The notes under the pieces were generated by a model, which was given only the letters and a program-made list of their open reading frames with translations, was not told the origin of the DNA and made no database searches. From contig CAZVFU010000001.1 in NCBI GenBank assembly GCA_964626595.1, forward strand, positions 1 to 64,000: DNA of 64,000 nt. The letters are read 5' to 3'. Made by a program: the position numbers and the translations under genes. Source of the DNA: JAWLFI01 sp964626595 (GTDB lineage Bacteria; Bacteroidota; Bacteroidia; Chitinophagales; Saprospiraceae). Positions 8,604 through 16,208 of this stretch are shown here, piece by piece; within the stretch, counting starts at the first letter, position 1; every line of letters starts with the position of its first letter.

Positions 8604-9314
8604 ATGCATAAATTGCGCTGGCTACTGTGGGGGACCATCGTTGTGTTGTGGGTCCTGGCTTTAGTGAATCTCGGATGGTCTGTTGAAGCGTATGCTGGGG
8701 GAACAGCTCTTTCGATGCAAGAAGACGGTTTTAGCTGGGCTGGGAATGTTTTTATGGAATTGGGGCGGATGAAGGCTTACAATCTGGCTGACAATTCTGT
8801 TGCGGAACAGTTTTGGGTGCGGTTTTTATTATTATCAGGTTTGGGTATGACTATACTGCATTTGATGTGGTTATTGAATATGCGCGTTCATCAGGCACGA
8901 CTATTTGCGGGTGCTGCTTTTTTACTAGTGGCCCTGGGTGCTTTCCATAGTTATGGCCTACGTCTTTATCCATATGATACAGCCTATTCTCAATTTTACG
9001 TCTTTTGGGAACGAATGGCGGCAGGCTATGCTTTTGGGGCTATGGCTACGGGCGTCGCGATGAAGATTGAACCAGACTGCAGACAGTTTCATGCCTATGC
9101 CTGGTGGGGCGTTGGGATTCTAGCTTTATTTCACCTGGCTTTGGTCAAATGGGGACCAGAGATGTGGAGCGCCCCTGCAATGCTTACGATACATGCACTC
9201 CTTGAAAAAATTGTAATTGCTTCCTACATAGGCGTTTGGTTGATGCATTTACGCCTGCGATACAAGAAGTTAAAGGGAAATACCGCTAGCTTTCAGCCCG
9301 ATTCAGCCTGTTAA
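8604..9314 (+). CDS. Integral membrane protein of unknown function
   Basis: About 236 residues with five to six hydrophobic helices: near the N-terminus (LLWGTIVVLWVLALV), FLLLSGLGMTILHLMWLL, LFAGAAFLLVALGAF, a GYAFGAMATGVAM segment, WWGVGILALFHLALV and a C-terminal IVIASYIGVWLMHL. It has no recognisable catalytic motif. I do not recognise the family. The start was moved from a TTG at 8589 to the ATG at 8604 because a promoter box overlaps the TTG. It lies between divergent ltaE and co-oriented lepA. Confidence 0.7.
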   Translation: MHKLRWLLWGTIVVLWVLALVNLGWSVEAYAGGTALSMQEDGFSWAGNVFMELGRMKAYNLADNSVAEQFWVRFLLLSGLGMTILHLMWLLNMRVHQARLFAGAAFLLVALGAFHSYGLRLYPYDTAYSQFYVFWERMAAGYAFGAMATGVAMKIEPDCRQFHAYAWWGVGILALFHLALVKWGPEMWSAPAMLTIHALLEKIVIASYIGVWLMHLRLRYKKLKGNTASFQPDSAC

Positions 9315-9389
9315 TTGCTCCTCAGGTCCTTTCTGGGTAAAAGTCGCAGAACCACAAGGGCTCCTCTGCTGTTTGATCATTACTTTTAA

Positions 9390-9397
9390 TATATTTG
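9390..9397 (+). promoter_or_regulatory. -7 box TATATTTG, 5 nt from the lepA start
   Basis: Exact TAnnTTTG match. The ATG at 9403 follows after TAGCT, so transcripts are probably leaderless or nearly so. It also rules out upstream in-frame start codons. Confidence 0.62.
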
Positions 9398-9402
9398 TAG
9401 CT

Positions 9403-11202
9403 ATGAAAATGGAGAATATTAGGAATTTTTGTGTGATCGCACATATTGATCATGGAAAGAGCACACTTTCCGATCGCTTATTGGAGTTTACCAAGACGAT
9501 TACAGAGCGTCAAATGCAAAATCAAGCGCTCGATGATATGGATTTAGAGCGAGAGCGAGGGATTACCATAAAAAGTCACGCCATACAGCTGGACTATAAG
9601 CACGATGATGGTGAAATTTATACTTTCAATTTGATCGACACACCGGGTCATGTTGATTTCTCCTATGAAGTTTCGAGGTCAATTAAAGCTTGTGAGGGAG
9701 CGCTATTACTGGTTGACGCAGCACAGGGTATACAGGCTCAGACGATTAGTAACCTATATTTAGCATTGGAGCATGATTTAGAAATTATTCCCATTTTGAA
9801 TAAGGTCGATATGGAAAGCGCCTTGATAGAAGAGGTGTCAGACCAGATTGTCGATTTATTGGGTTGTTCAGCGGATGAGATTATTCATGCCTCTGGAAAA
9901 ACGGGCTTAGGCGTGGAAGACATTATGAAATCTATTGTCGACAATATCCCTCCACCCACTGGAAATGCCAAAGAACCCTTGCAAGCGCTTATTTTCGATT
10001 CTGTTTTCAACCCTTATCGGGGTGTGGTGGCTTATTTTAGGGTATTCAACGGTACACTGAAGAAGGGACAACTCATCCGCTTTTTTCATGCAGAGAATGA
10101 ATACGAGGCCAATGAGGTGGGTATATTAAAGATGGGCCAGGTCCCAGTCAAACAGATATCTGCCGGAAATGTCGGCTATGTGATTACAGGAATTAAAGAA
10201 TCCAAAGAAATAAAGGTGGGGGATACCATCACTGGCGTCGAAGAGCCGTGCAAGGAAGCTATTCAGGGGTACGAGGAGGTAAAGCCCATGGTATATGCGG
10301 GTGTGTTTCCTATTGATAATGATGATTTTGAGGATTTGCGAGATAGTTTGGAAAAGTTGCAGCTAAATGATGCTTCTTTGGTGTTTGAGCCAGAGACATC
10401 CACTGCTTTAGGGTTTGGATTTCGATGTGGTTTTTTGGGTATGCTTCATTTAGAAATTATTCAGGAGCGACTCAGTCGGGAATTCGGTCAGGAGGTAATC
10501 ACTACAGTACCCAATGTGAGTTACTTCGCGAAGACAACCCGGGGTGAAGAGCATCGAGTAAACACGCCGGCGGATCTTCCGGAACCGACACAACTTGAAT
10601 ATGTAAAAGAGCCCTATATTGACGCACAGATCATCACAAAGCCAGAGTACATTGGTCCTATCATGACCCTATGTATTGATAAAAGGGGTGAATTAACCAA
10701 ACAGGTATATCTCACTCAAGAGCGGGTGGAGCTTTCATTTCAATTACCTCTGGCAGAGATCGTATTTGATTTTTATGATCGTCTGAAGTCGATCTCAAGG
10801 GGGTATGCATCCTTTGATTATCAACCCTTAAATTACCGGAAGTCGGATCTTGTCAAGCTCGATATGTTGTTGAACGGCGAGTCAGTCGATGCCCTGAGCG
10901 CACTTGTTCACCGTACAAAAGCCGAAGATTTAGGGCGGCGTATTTGTAAAAAATTGAAGGAATTATTGCCTCGTCAGCAATTCAAAATTGCTATTCAAGC
11001 TGCAGTAGGAGCGAAGGTAATTGCGCGGGAAACGATTTCAGCATTGCGTAAGGACGTCACTGCAAAGTGTTACGGAGGAGATATTTCTCGAAAGCGTAAA
11101 CTCCTGGAGAAGCAAAAAGAAGGAAAGAAAAAGATGCGTCAGGTAGGGTCAGTAGAAGTGCCTCAGAAAGCTTTTCTACAGGTTCTCAAGCTGGATGATT
11201 AG
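9403..11202 (+). CDS. lepA: Elongation factor 4 (LepA)
   Basis: A 599-residue translational GTPase that back-translocates or remodels stalled ribosomes. The G motifs are intact: AHIDHGKST (G1), RGITI (G2), DTPGHVDF (G3) and NKVDM (G4). EF-G-like domains II, III and V follow, with the LepA-specific C-terminal domain (KAEDLGRRICKKLKELLPRQ, AAVGAKVIARETISALRKDV, and CYGGDISRKRKLLEKQKEGK). Starts at 9403 or 9409 are both possible; the frame is open back to 9373, but a promoter box at 9390-9397 excludes that. It is convergent with ftsY. Confidence 0.96.
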   Translation: MKMENIRNFCVIAHIDHGKSTLSDRLLEFTKTITERQMQNQALDDMDLERERGITIKSHAIQLDYKHDDGEIYTFNLIDTPGHVDFSYEVSRSIKACEGALLLVDAAQGIQAQTISNLYLALEHDLEIIPILNKVDMESALIEEVSDQIVDLLGCSADEIIHASGKTGLGVEDIMKSIVDNIPPPTGNAKEPLQALIFDSVFNPYRGVVAYFRVFNGTLKKGQLIRFFHAENEYEANEVGILKMGQVPVKQISAGNVGYVITGIKESKEIKVGDTITGVEEPCKEAIQGYEEVKPMVYAGVFPIDNDDFEDLRDSLEKLQLNDASLVFEPETSTALGFGFRCGFLGMLHLEIIQERLSREFGQEVITTVPNVSYFAKTTRGEEHRVNTPADLPEPTQLEYVKEPYIDAQIITKPEYIGPIMTLCIDKRGELTKQVYLTQERVELSFQLPLAEIVFDFYDRLKSISRGYASFDYQPLNYRKSDLVKLDMLLNGESVDALSALVHRTKAEDLGRRICKKLKELLPRQQFKIAIQAAVGAKVIARETISALRKDVTAKCYGGDISRKRKLLEKQKEGKKKMRQVGSVEVPQKAFLQVLKLDD

Positions 11203-11246
11203 TAAGTAGTCCAATCCAAGGTGCAAAAATTCTATTGTTTGTTTTG

Positions 11247-11274
11247 AAAGGGATAGCTGTAATCAGCTCTCTTT
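11247..11274. terminator. Possible bidirectional hairpin between lepA and ftsY
   Basis: Imperfect stem with AGCTG/CAGCT at its tip and AAAG/CTTT at its base, between two convergent genes. There is no strong T run, so assignment as a terminator is weak. Confidence 0.3.
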
Positions 11275-11297
11275 GGAAAGGAATGGAGTTGAACATA

Positions 11298-12275
11298 TTA
11301 GGAATCACTAATTGATTCTTGTTCAAAGAGTTGTTCTACGAAGGCTTTCTTATTGAAGACCTGCAATTTTTCAATTTCTTCTCCGACACCAATGTATTTA
11401 ATGGGAATTTTAAATTGGTCGCTAATTCCAATAGCCACTCCGCCTTTTGCTGTGCCATCTAATTTCGTGAGTGCTAGGGCAGTTACTTCTGTAGCTTCGG
11501 TAAACTTTTTGCATTGCTCAATGGCATTTTGCCCCGTAGTCGCATCGAGAACGAGTAAAACCTCATGAGGAGCTCCTTCCATGCTTTTATTAGCTGATTT
11601 TCTCATTTTAGATAGCTCACGCATGAGATGTGTTTTGGTGTGTAATCTCCCTGCGGTATCAATAATAGCTACATCCAAATCTTTTCGTACCGCTTCCTGA
11701 ACCGTTTCGTATGCTACAGCGGACGGGTCTGTGTTCATTCCCTTGCTGAAAAACTCACATCCGACTCGTTCGGACCAAATTTCGAGCTGGTCAACTGCTG
11801 CGGCGCGAAAGGTATCACCTGCGCCAATGATGACTTTTTTACCTTGCTGAGAGAACTGATAAGCTAGTTTTCCTATGGTTGTTGTTTTACCTACGCCATT
11901 AACGCCTACAACTAAAATTATATACGGTTTGGGTGCATCTGTGGGTAAGTTAAAGTCTTCAATGCCCGTGGTATTATTTTCTGCCAGCAGTTGAACAATT
12001 TCATCTCTCAGTATGGCATTGAGCTCGTTCGTATTCATGTATTTATCCTGTGCGACACGAGCTTCGATCCGGTCAATGATACGAATGGTTGTGTCTAGAC
12101 CAACATCAGAAGAGATCAGGATTTCTTCGAGTTCGTCGAGGACCTCTTCATCCACGGTTGCTTTCCCTGCAACTGCACGAGATATTTTAGAGAAAAAAGA
12201 TTTTTTGGTTTTGTCTAGACCTTCATCGAGATCTTTTTTCTTTTCTTTATTGAAAAATTTCGAAAAAAAGCTCAT
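11298..12275 (-). CDS. ftsY: Signal recognition particle receptor FtsY
   Basis: A 325-residue SRP-GTPase that docks ribosome-SRP complexes at the membrane. It has a short charged N-terminus (residues 1-30, lysine-rich), the helical N domain, and a G domain with VGVNGVGKTTTIGKLA (G1), GDTFRAAAVDQL, DTAGRLHTK (G3), ALTKLDGTAKGG (G4) and YIGVGEEIEKL near the end. The long acidic A domain of E. coli FtsY is absent, as is usual in this phylum. It lies downstream of rpmB-rpmG-DUF4295 but beyond a strong terminator, so it needs read-through or its own promoter; no exact TAnnTTTG box was found between. Confidence 0.95.
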   Translation of the reverse strand: MSFFSKFFNKEKKKDLDEGLDKTKKSFFSKISRAVAGKATVDEEVLDELEEILISSDVGLDTTIRIIDRIEARVAQDKYMNTNELNAILRDEIVQLLAENNTTGIEDFNLPTDAPKPYIILVVGVNGVGKTTTIGKLAYQFSQQGKKVIIGAGDTFRAAAVDQLEIWSERVGCEFFSKGMNTDPSAVAYETVQEAVRKDLDVAIIDTAGRLHTKTHLMRELSKMRKSANKSMEGAPHEVLLVLDATTGQNAIEQCKKFTEATEVTALALTKLDGTAKGGVAIGISDQFKIPIKYIGVGEEIEKLQVFNKKAFVEQLFEQESISDS

Positions 12276-12301
12276 AGTTTATTTCTAAGAAAGTGAAATA
12301 T

Positions 12302-12339
12302 AAAAAAACAGGCTTCTCTCTGCAGAGAAAAGCCTGTTT
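12302..12339 (-). terminator. Intrinsic terminator of the rpmB operon
   Basis: Ten-bp stem AAACAGGCTT/AAGCCTGTTT with a palindromic loop region containing CTCTGCAGAG, followed on the minus strand by a T run. It sits between the DUF4295 stop and the ftsY start. Confidence 0.8.
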
Positions 12340-12363
12340 AACTTATGGAAATGGAGTTGGCCA

Positions 12364-12540
12364 TTATTTATTAGCGAAATACTCCTTAACTTTATCTTTA
12401 TGAATGATCACTTCTTTGTAGGAGTATTTCCCTGTCAAAGGGTTTTTGATACTATCTACAACTTTAACGTGATCTTTTCCAGAACCAGCGTTCGCTGCTC
12501 GTTGCGCTACTCTTGCGTTCTTCGATACCTTCTTAGCCAT
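12364..12540 (-). CDS. DUF4295 small protein
   Basis: A 58-residue basic protein beginning MAKKVSKNARVAQRAAN and ending KDKVKEYFANK. It has the GSGKDHVKVVDSIKNP and GKYSYKE features of the Bacteroidota-specific DUF4295 family, which is typically encoded right after rpmG. It was read directly from the sequence, starting 2 bp after the rpmG stop codon. Its position in a ribosomal protein operon and high lysine content suggest a ribosome-associated role, which is inference. A strong terminator follows. Confidence 0.9.
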   Translation of the reverse strand: MAKKVSKNARVAQRAANAGSGKDHVKVVDSIKNPLTGKYSYKEVIIHKDKVKEYFANK

Positions 12541-12542
12541 GA

Positions 12543-12731
12543 TTATTTGATTTCTTTATGAACTGTATATTTTTTTAGAATGGGGTTGAATTTTTTCAAC
12601 TCGATACGTTCAGGAGTATTTTTTCTATTTTTTTGCGTTACATAACGCGAAGTTCCCGGAAGACCGCTTTCTTTCATTTCGGTGCATTCCAGAATTACCT
12701 GAATTCGATTTCCTTTACTCTTCTTAGCCAT
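12543..12731 (-). CDS. rpmG: Ribosomal protein bL33
   Basis: A 62-residue large-subunit protein with the typical GNRIQVILECTE, YVTQKNRKNTPERIELKKFNP and ending KYTVHKEIK. The zinc-binding CxxC pairs of some L33 forms are absent (C-minus type). It is the middle gene of rpmB-rpmG-DUF4295, with 17 bp to rpmB upstream. Confidence 0.96.
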   Translation of the reverse strand: MAKKSKGNRIQVILECTEMKESGLPGTSRYVTQKNRKNTPERIELKKFNPILKKYTVHKEIK

Positions 12732-12748
12732 AATACTTCTTTAAACTA

Positions 12749-12997
12749 TTACAATTTTATCTTGGGTGTAGTTCCTTTTTTCTCCAATTTTTTCATGTAA
12801 GCATAGATACCCAATTTATTAATGGATTTTAATGCTTTGGTGGAGACTTTCAGGGTAACCCACTGATCTGTTTCCGGGATATAAAATCTTTTCTTTTTCA
12901 GGTTAGGCAAGAACCGACGTCTTGTTTTCGCATTGGAAAACGAAACATTATTGCCGCTAACCGGTCTTTTTCCCGTTAAATCACATACACGTGCCAT
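12749..12997 (-). CDS. rpmB: Ribosomal protein bL28
   Basis: An 82-residue large-subunit protein beginning MARVCDLTGKRP, followed by GNNVSFSNAKTRRRFLPNL and a C-terminal lysine-rich end. The frame is open three codons further to a TTG at 13006, but the ATG at 12997 gives the conserved family start. It is the first gene of the small ribosomal operon. Confidence 0.96.
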   Translation of the reverse strand: MARVCDLTGKRPVSGNNVSFSNAKTRRRFLPNLKKKRFYIPETDQWVTLKVSTKALKSINKLGIYAYMKKLEKKGTTPKIKL

Positions 12998-13057
12998 AAT
13001 TTCCAATTTTGCTGTACTCTTTGCAAATAATTAAAAGTATCGAGTTTTGCCCTTTAG

Positions 13058-13131
13058 TGACCTCGGCAGGATTCGAACCTGCAACCTCCTGATCCGTAGT
13101 CAGGTGCTCTATCCAGTTGAGCTACGAAGCC
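13058..13131 (-). tRNA. tRNA-Arg (anticodon ACG)
   Basis: A 74-nt cloverleaf on the minus strand. The acceptor stem GGCTTCG pairs with CGAGGTC (two G-U pairs), with discriminator A. The D arm holds TAGCTCAACTGGATAGAGC, the anticodon arm CCTGA-CTACGGA-TCAGG with ACG, and the T arm GCAGGTTCGAATCCTGC. CCA is not encoded. ACG would be edited to ICG by TadA to read CGU, CGC and CGA codons. Confidence 0.96.
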
Positions 13132-13172
13132 AAAATCGAGTGGGTTTTCACCTCTCTAAACTTTTGCGAGGG

Positions 13173-13180
13173 CAAAGATA
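13173..13180 (-). promoter_or_regulatory. -7 box TATCTTTG upstream of tRNA-Arg
   Basis: Exact TAnnTTTG match on the minus strand, 41 nt before the mature tRNA 5' end, leaving a short leader to be processed by RNase P. Confidence 0.55.
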
Positions 13181-13238
13181 TCACATTTTCTTTGATACAC
13201 CAATTCTTTTGATAAAAACTCCCTTCTTTTTCGCCTTG

Positions 13239-14885
13239 CTACGGAATGTAAATGATTTTGGTTCGGTCTCTTGATCCTTCCTGGCTCAGTTCCAGGATAT
13301 AAGTTCCGCTTGCTAAGCTACGGGGCAGATTAAACTCAAGGTCTTCTGCTTCAAACACCTGAATGGATAGTTGATCCTCCCATGCCAGGCGCCCTACCAT
13401 ATCATATAAGCGGACCTCGACAGGATCAAGGGTAATAGGGGTAAACCTTACCTGTACAGACCCCATGTTTGGATTTGGATATACTTTATTGATTCTTATT
13501 GAAGGTCCGAATTGAAGTATAGAATTACTGTCTCTTTGACATAAACTTACATTTGCTTGTTTCATGGCCTCAAAAATATCTAACCTTCCTCCGGTAATCG
13601 TGATGGGCTCCAAACTAGGTAAAGGCTTTGTGGTGTTGAGTATAAGCGCCTTTACCTGCAATGCCGTTTCGTAGGGTCGACTAAGTGCTCGCTCTGCAAA
13701 TTCAACGCATGGCGAACTATACAAGAGGGCAACGGCCCCGCTCACAAATGGAGCTGATGCAGATGTCCCCCCAAACAAGCCATATGTGCCGCTTGATGAT
13801 GTAGATTGTATTAATTGCCCGGGTGCAGCTAAATGAACAAAGTTTGAGCTATAACCACCCTCAAAAATATCCTTTTCATCCTGCCGCGTGGTCTTGGTGA
13901 CTGTAATCTGCAGGTCTGTTCCGCATAGCGCCGGCACATCTCCTACAGAATCAATAAGTGATGGTGAATTTGTAGTACTTACAACGGGAATGACCCCCGC
14001 TTTCCCCAAGCTATCGAGTAGGTTGCACCAGATGGGGTAGTTTTCCGGAAAAACAAAATCTATACCCAGGGATAGGTTTATGGCAACTACGAAGCTCCCC
14101 TCTTGTCCTTGCGAACTATTATATTTTTGGCGTTGATCAAGTGCGTAATTAAGTGCTTTATATATTTCTGGAGTGGGTATACTATTCGCGGCGGCCGTCA
14201 AGGGCATGAGTTTAGTATTGTATGCCATGCCAGCAATTCCTTCCGTGTTGTTTGTTGAGGCGCCGATAATACCCGCAACAGGTGTTCCATGTGATCCAGC
14301 ATTATGGTCTGGCCCATCGTTTAAAAACTCCCAGCCATGAACATCATCTACAAAACCATTATTGTCATCGTCTATACCGTTGTTCGGAATCTCATGCGGG
14401 TTGGTCCAAACTTGATTTTCCAAATCGGGATGGTCAACTAAAAAACCATTGTCGAGGACAGCAACCACAATTTCATCTCCCATGGCGGTGCGCGCACCAT
14501 CTAACTCATTCCAGGCTAAAGGGGCTCCCATCAATGGCAAGGCCCATTGCTCTGAATACAGCTCATCATTGGGCTCTGTATTTCTCAATTGGACTTCCCC
14601 CACGCGCTCGACGTGCAATACTCCTGGGGCATTCGAAAGGCGGCGTTTCCACTCCTCGACAGTGTCTTTATGAGTAAATAACTCGTATAGGGACAAGCTC
14701 TTGCCAATCGGCTTCCAGGTGACTCCGGCTTTTTGAAGCTGAGTATTGGCCAGCAAATCATCCCAGGCTTTTTGACTTTTCAGCTGGATGATTAGTGAAG
14801 ACTCCGCCGGAGATAAATCCCCCTGGGATTGTCCGATTGCCATGGAAAATGAGAAAAAGAGAACTATTAAAACTGAATACTTCAT
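13239..14885 (-). CDS. Secreted S8 (subtilisin-like) serine protease with T9SS sorting domain
   Basis: About 548 residues. A signal peptide (SVLIVLFFSFSMAIGQ) is followed by an inhibitor-like propeptide to about residue 100. The S8 catalytic domain shows the Asp motif VAVLDNGFLVDHPDL, the His motif SHGTPVAGIIGAS, and the Ser motif GGTSASAPFVSGAVAL, so it should be active. A calcium-loop-like DDDNNGFVDD lies between Asp and His. The last 85 residues form a T9SS sorting domain (KVYPNPNMGSVQVRF ... GTYILEL). The frame is open to 14963, but the ATG at 14885 starts right at the signal peptide and lies 17 nt after a promoter box. Confidence 0.92.
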   Translation of the reverse strand: MKYSVLIVLFFSFSMAIGQSQGDLSPAESSLIIQLKSQKAWDDLLANTQLQKAGVTWKPIGKSLSLYELFTHKDTVEEWKRRLSNAPGVLHVERVGEVQLRNTEPNDELYSEQWALPLMGAPLAWNELDGARTAMGDEIVVAVLDNGFLVDHPDLENQVWTNPHEIPNNGIDDDNNGFVDDVHGWEFLNDGPDHNAGSHGTPVAGIIGASTNNTEGIAGMAYNTKLMPLTAAANSIPTPEIYKALNYALDQRQKYNSSQGQEGSFVVAINLSLGIDFVFPENYPIWCNLLDSLGKAGVIPVVSTTNSPSLIDSVGDVPALCGTDLQITVTKTTRQDEKDIFEGGYSSNFVHLAAPGQLIQSTSSSGTYGLFGGTSASAPFVSGAVALLYSSPCVEFAERALSRPYETALQVKALILNTTKPLPSLEPITITGGRLDIFEAMKQANVSLCQRDSNSILQFGPSIRINKVYPNPNMGSVQVRFTPITLDPVEVRLYDMVGRLAWEDQLSIQVFEAEDLEFNLPRSLASGTYILELSQEGSRDRTKIIYIP

Positions 14886-14902
14886 AATGTTGATGTATCG
14901 AG

Positions 14903-14910
14903 CAAAAATA
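14903..14910 (-). promoter_or_regulatory. -7 box TATTTTTG of the subtilase gene
   Basis: Exact TAnnTTTG match on the minus strand, 17 nt before the ATG at 14885 and downstream of the alternative upstream start codon. Confidence 0.55.
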
Positions 14911-14963
14911 AGGTCTTTATTGTAAATAGGGATAAAGCAGCTGAAATTATCTGAATGTTTCAT

Positions 14964-15746
14964 TTATATTTTTTTTATCAGTTTCGAAACATAATCAAAG
15001 CCCATTTTCATACGGGATCCATACCAGGAAAACATCTCGCCATTGATTAACTGAATTTTCGCATTGGGTAGATAATTATTGAGTTCCGAGATGTGTTTAT
15101 CTTTAAACGGAAAGGGTTCAGAGGACAAGAAAACCAAGTCAATATTTCTCCTTCCTAGATTCTCCAATTCTACCTCTGGGTAACGGCTAAAGTCAGCGAA
15201 AGCGTTTTTGAATCCGCAAGTTTCCATAAAGTTGTGAATGTAAGTCTGCTTGCCCACAACCATCCACGGTTTTCGCCAAATAAAGTAAGCCACAGAGGGG
15301 GGGTGTGGAAGGTCGGGCAATTGGATGCGGGCGTCATTTATGCTTTGAGTCCATTTCTTTGCTTGTGGCTCCTTTTGAGTGATGAATCCCAACTGCTTAA
15401 TCATTTCTATCGAGTCGGAAAAATTTAGGATATCTGACATCCAAACGGGGTAGTGTTTTTTCAGGTATTCAATATCCTCTCGGGTGTTTTCCTCTTTATT
15501 TCCAATGATAAGATCAGGCTGTAGGTCATGAACGACATTCATTTTCACTTTTTTGGTTCCTCCTACGCGTGGTTTGTTTCTGAACCAGGCTTTCGGATGT
15601 ACGCAAAACTTTGTAATACCCACCACCTCATCTTCCAAGCCCAAGTCGGCCAGAAGCTCCGTTTGAGAAGGTACAAGAGAGATAATTCGCTTTGGCGGGT
15701 GGTTTTTGAGTGTTACCTCTTCGTTCATTTGGTCCCTAAGGGTCAT
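14964..15746 (-). CDS. Helical-backbone periplasmic-binding-fold protein (BtuF-like)
   Basis: A 260-residue protein of the class III metal/cobalamin-binding fold (KRIISLVPSQTELLADLGLEDEVVG, then PKAWFRNKPRVGGTKK, DLQPDLIIGNKEEN). Family members bind vitamin B12, haem or siderophores for ABC importers. There is no signal peptide or lipobox in this frame, which is odd for a periplasmic receptor, but cytoplasmic-looking versions are common in Bacteroidota. No transporter genes are nearby. It ends 78 bp upstream of the subtilase start, on the same strand. Confidence 0.8.
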   Translation of the reverse strand: MTLRDQMNEEVTLKNHPPKRIISLVPSQTELLADLGLEDEVVGITKFCVHPKAWFRNKPRVGGTKKVKMNVVHDLQPDLIIGNKEENTREDIEYLKKHYPVWMSDILNFSDSIEMIKQLGFITQKEPQAKKWTQSINDARIQLPDLPHPPSVAYFIWRKPWMVVGKQTYIHNFMETCGFKNAFADFSRYPEVELENLGRRNIDLVFLSSEPFPFKDKHISELNNYLPNAKIQLINGEMFSWYGSRMKMGFDYVSKLIKKI

Positions 15747-15910
15747 TTTCCATTTGTATTTATTCTATAACGAGATGTACTTGGGTAATAGTTGAGATAA
15801 CCTTCATTTTTTCAAAAAATAAGGAATCGATAAGCTTGAATTACTGTGTTAAAATGGCAGCTAATATGGAAGGTTGCCAATATCGGGGTCGAATATCAGC
15901 AAATTTTCCG

Positions 15911-16037
15911 GCAGGGATAGAAGTGGTATGGCGCGCCCGGCGGACGGCTGCAGGAGTGGGCCGAGGAGGTCCCGATCATCGCCGCAGGCGATATCGAGGA
16001 CGAAGCGACCGAACGGAAGCCACCGCAGGCCCCGCGG
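15911..16037 (+). repeat. GC-rich structured intergenic element, copy C1
   Basis: Starts GCAGGGATAGAAGTGG, passes GGCGCGCCCGGCGGACGG, then GTGGGCCGAGGAGGTCCCGA, ATCGCCGCAGGCGAT (hairpin) and ATCGAGGACGAAGCGACCGAACGG, ending CCGCAGGCCCCGCGG. The part GGTCCCGA-ATCGCC-N-GGCG-TCGAGGACG-CGAACG aligns with the minus strand of copy D. It lies 3' of lepB and 5' of the BtuF-like gene. Confidence 0.72.
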
Positions 16038-16110
16038 ATATTTTTTGTCGGTTTTTAATGAGGAATAAAGGTAAAACAAGGTGAGGAATCACAGCTGGGA
16101 GGATTCTTTA

Positions 16111-16192
16111 CTCCTGCCCGTTCCGCCAAGCGGCGTAGGAACGGATAGCCCGATGGACCCGCCGGTATAAGGCGGGGCCAGCCGGCCCCACA
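16111..16192 (+). repeat. GC-rich structured intergenic element, copy C2
   Basis: A second GC-rich block 75 bp after copy C1. It contains the hairpin CCGTTCC/GGAACGG (16118-16144), GGATAGCCCGATGG, a second hairpin CCCGCC/GGCGGG and the palindrome GGGGCC-A-GCCGGCCCC, ending in an A run (CACAAAAAATAG). GATAGCCCG resembles AATAGCCCG in copy F. Only the 3' half of the full element seems present. Confidence 0.55.
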
Positions 16193-16208
16193 AAAAATAG
16201 ATTAGGTA

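Noticed and set aside
14282..14677. A 131-codon plus-strand open frame antisense to the subtilase gene
   Set aside because: It mirrors the coding frame of a clear S8 protease with intact catalytic motifs; the translation is His- and Ser-rich and shows no domain.
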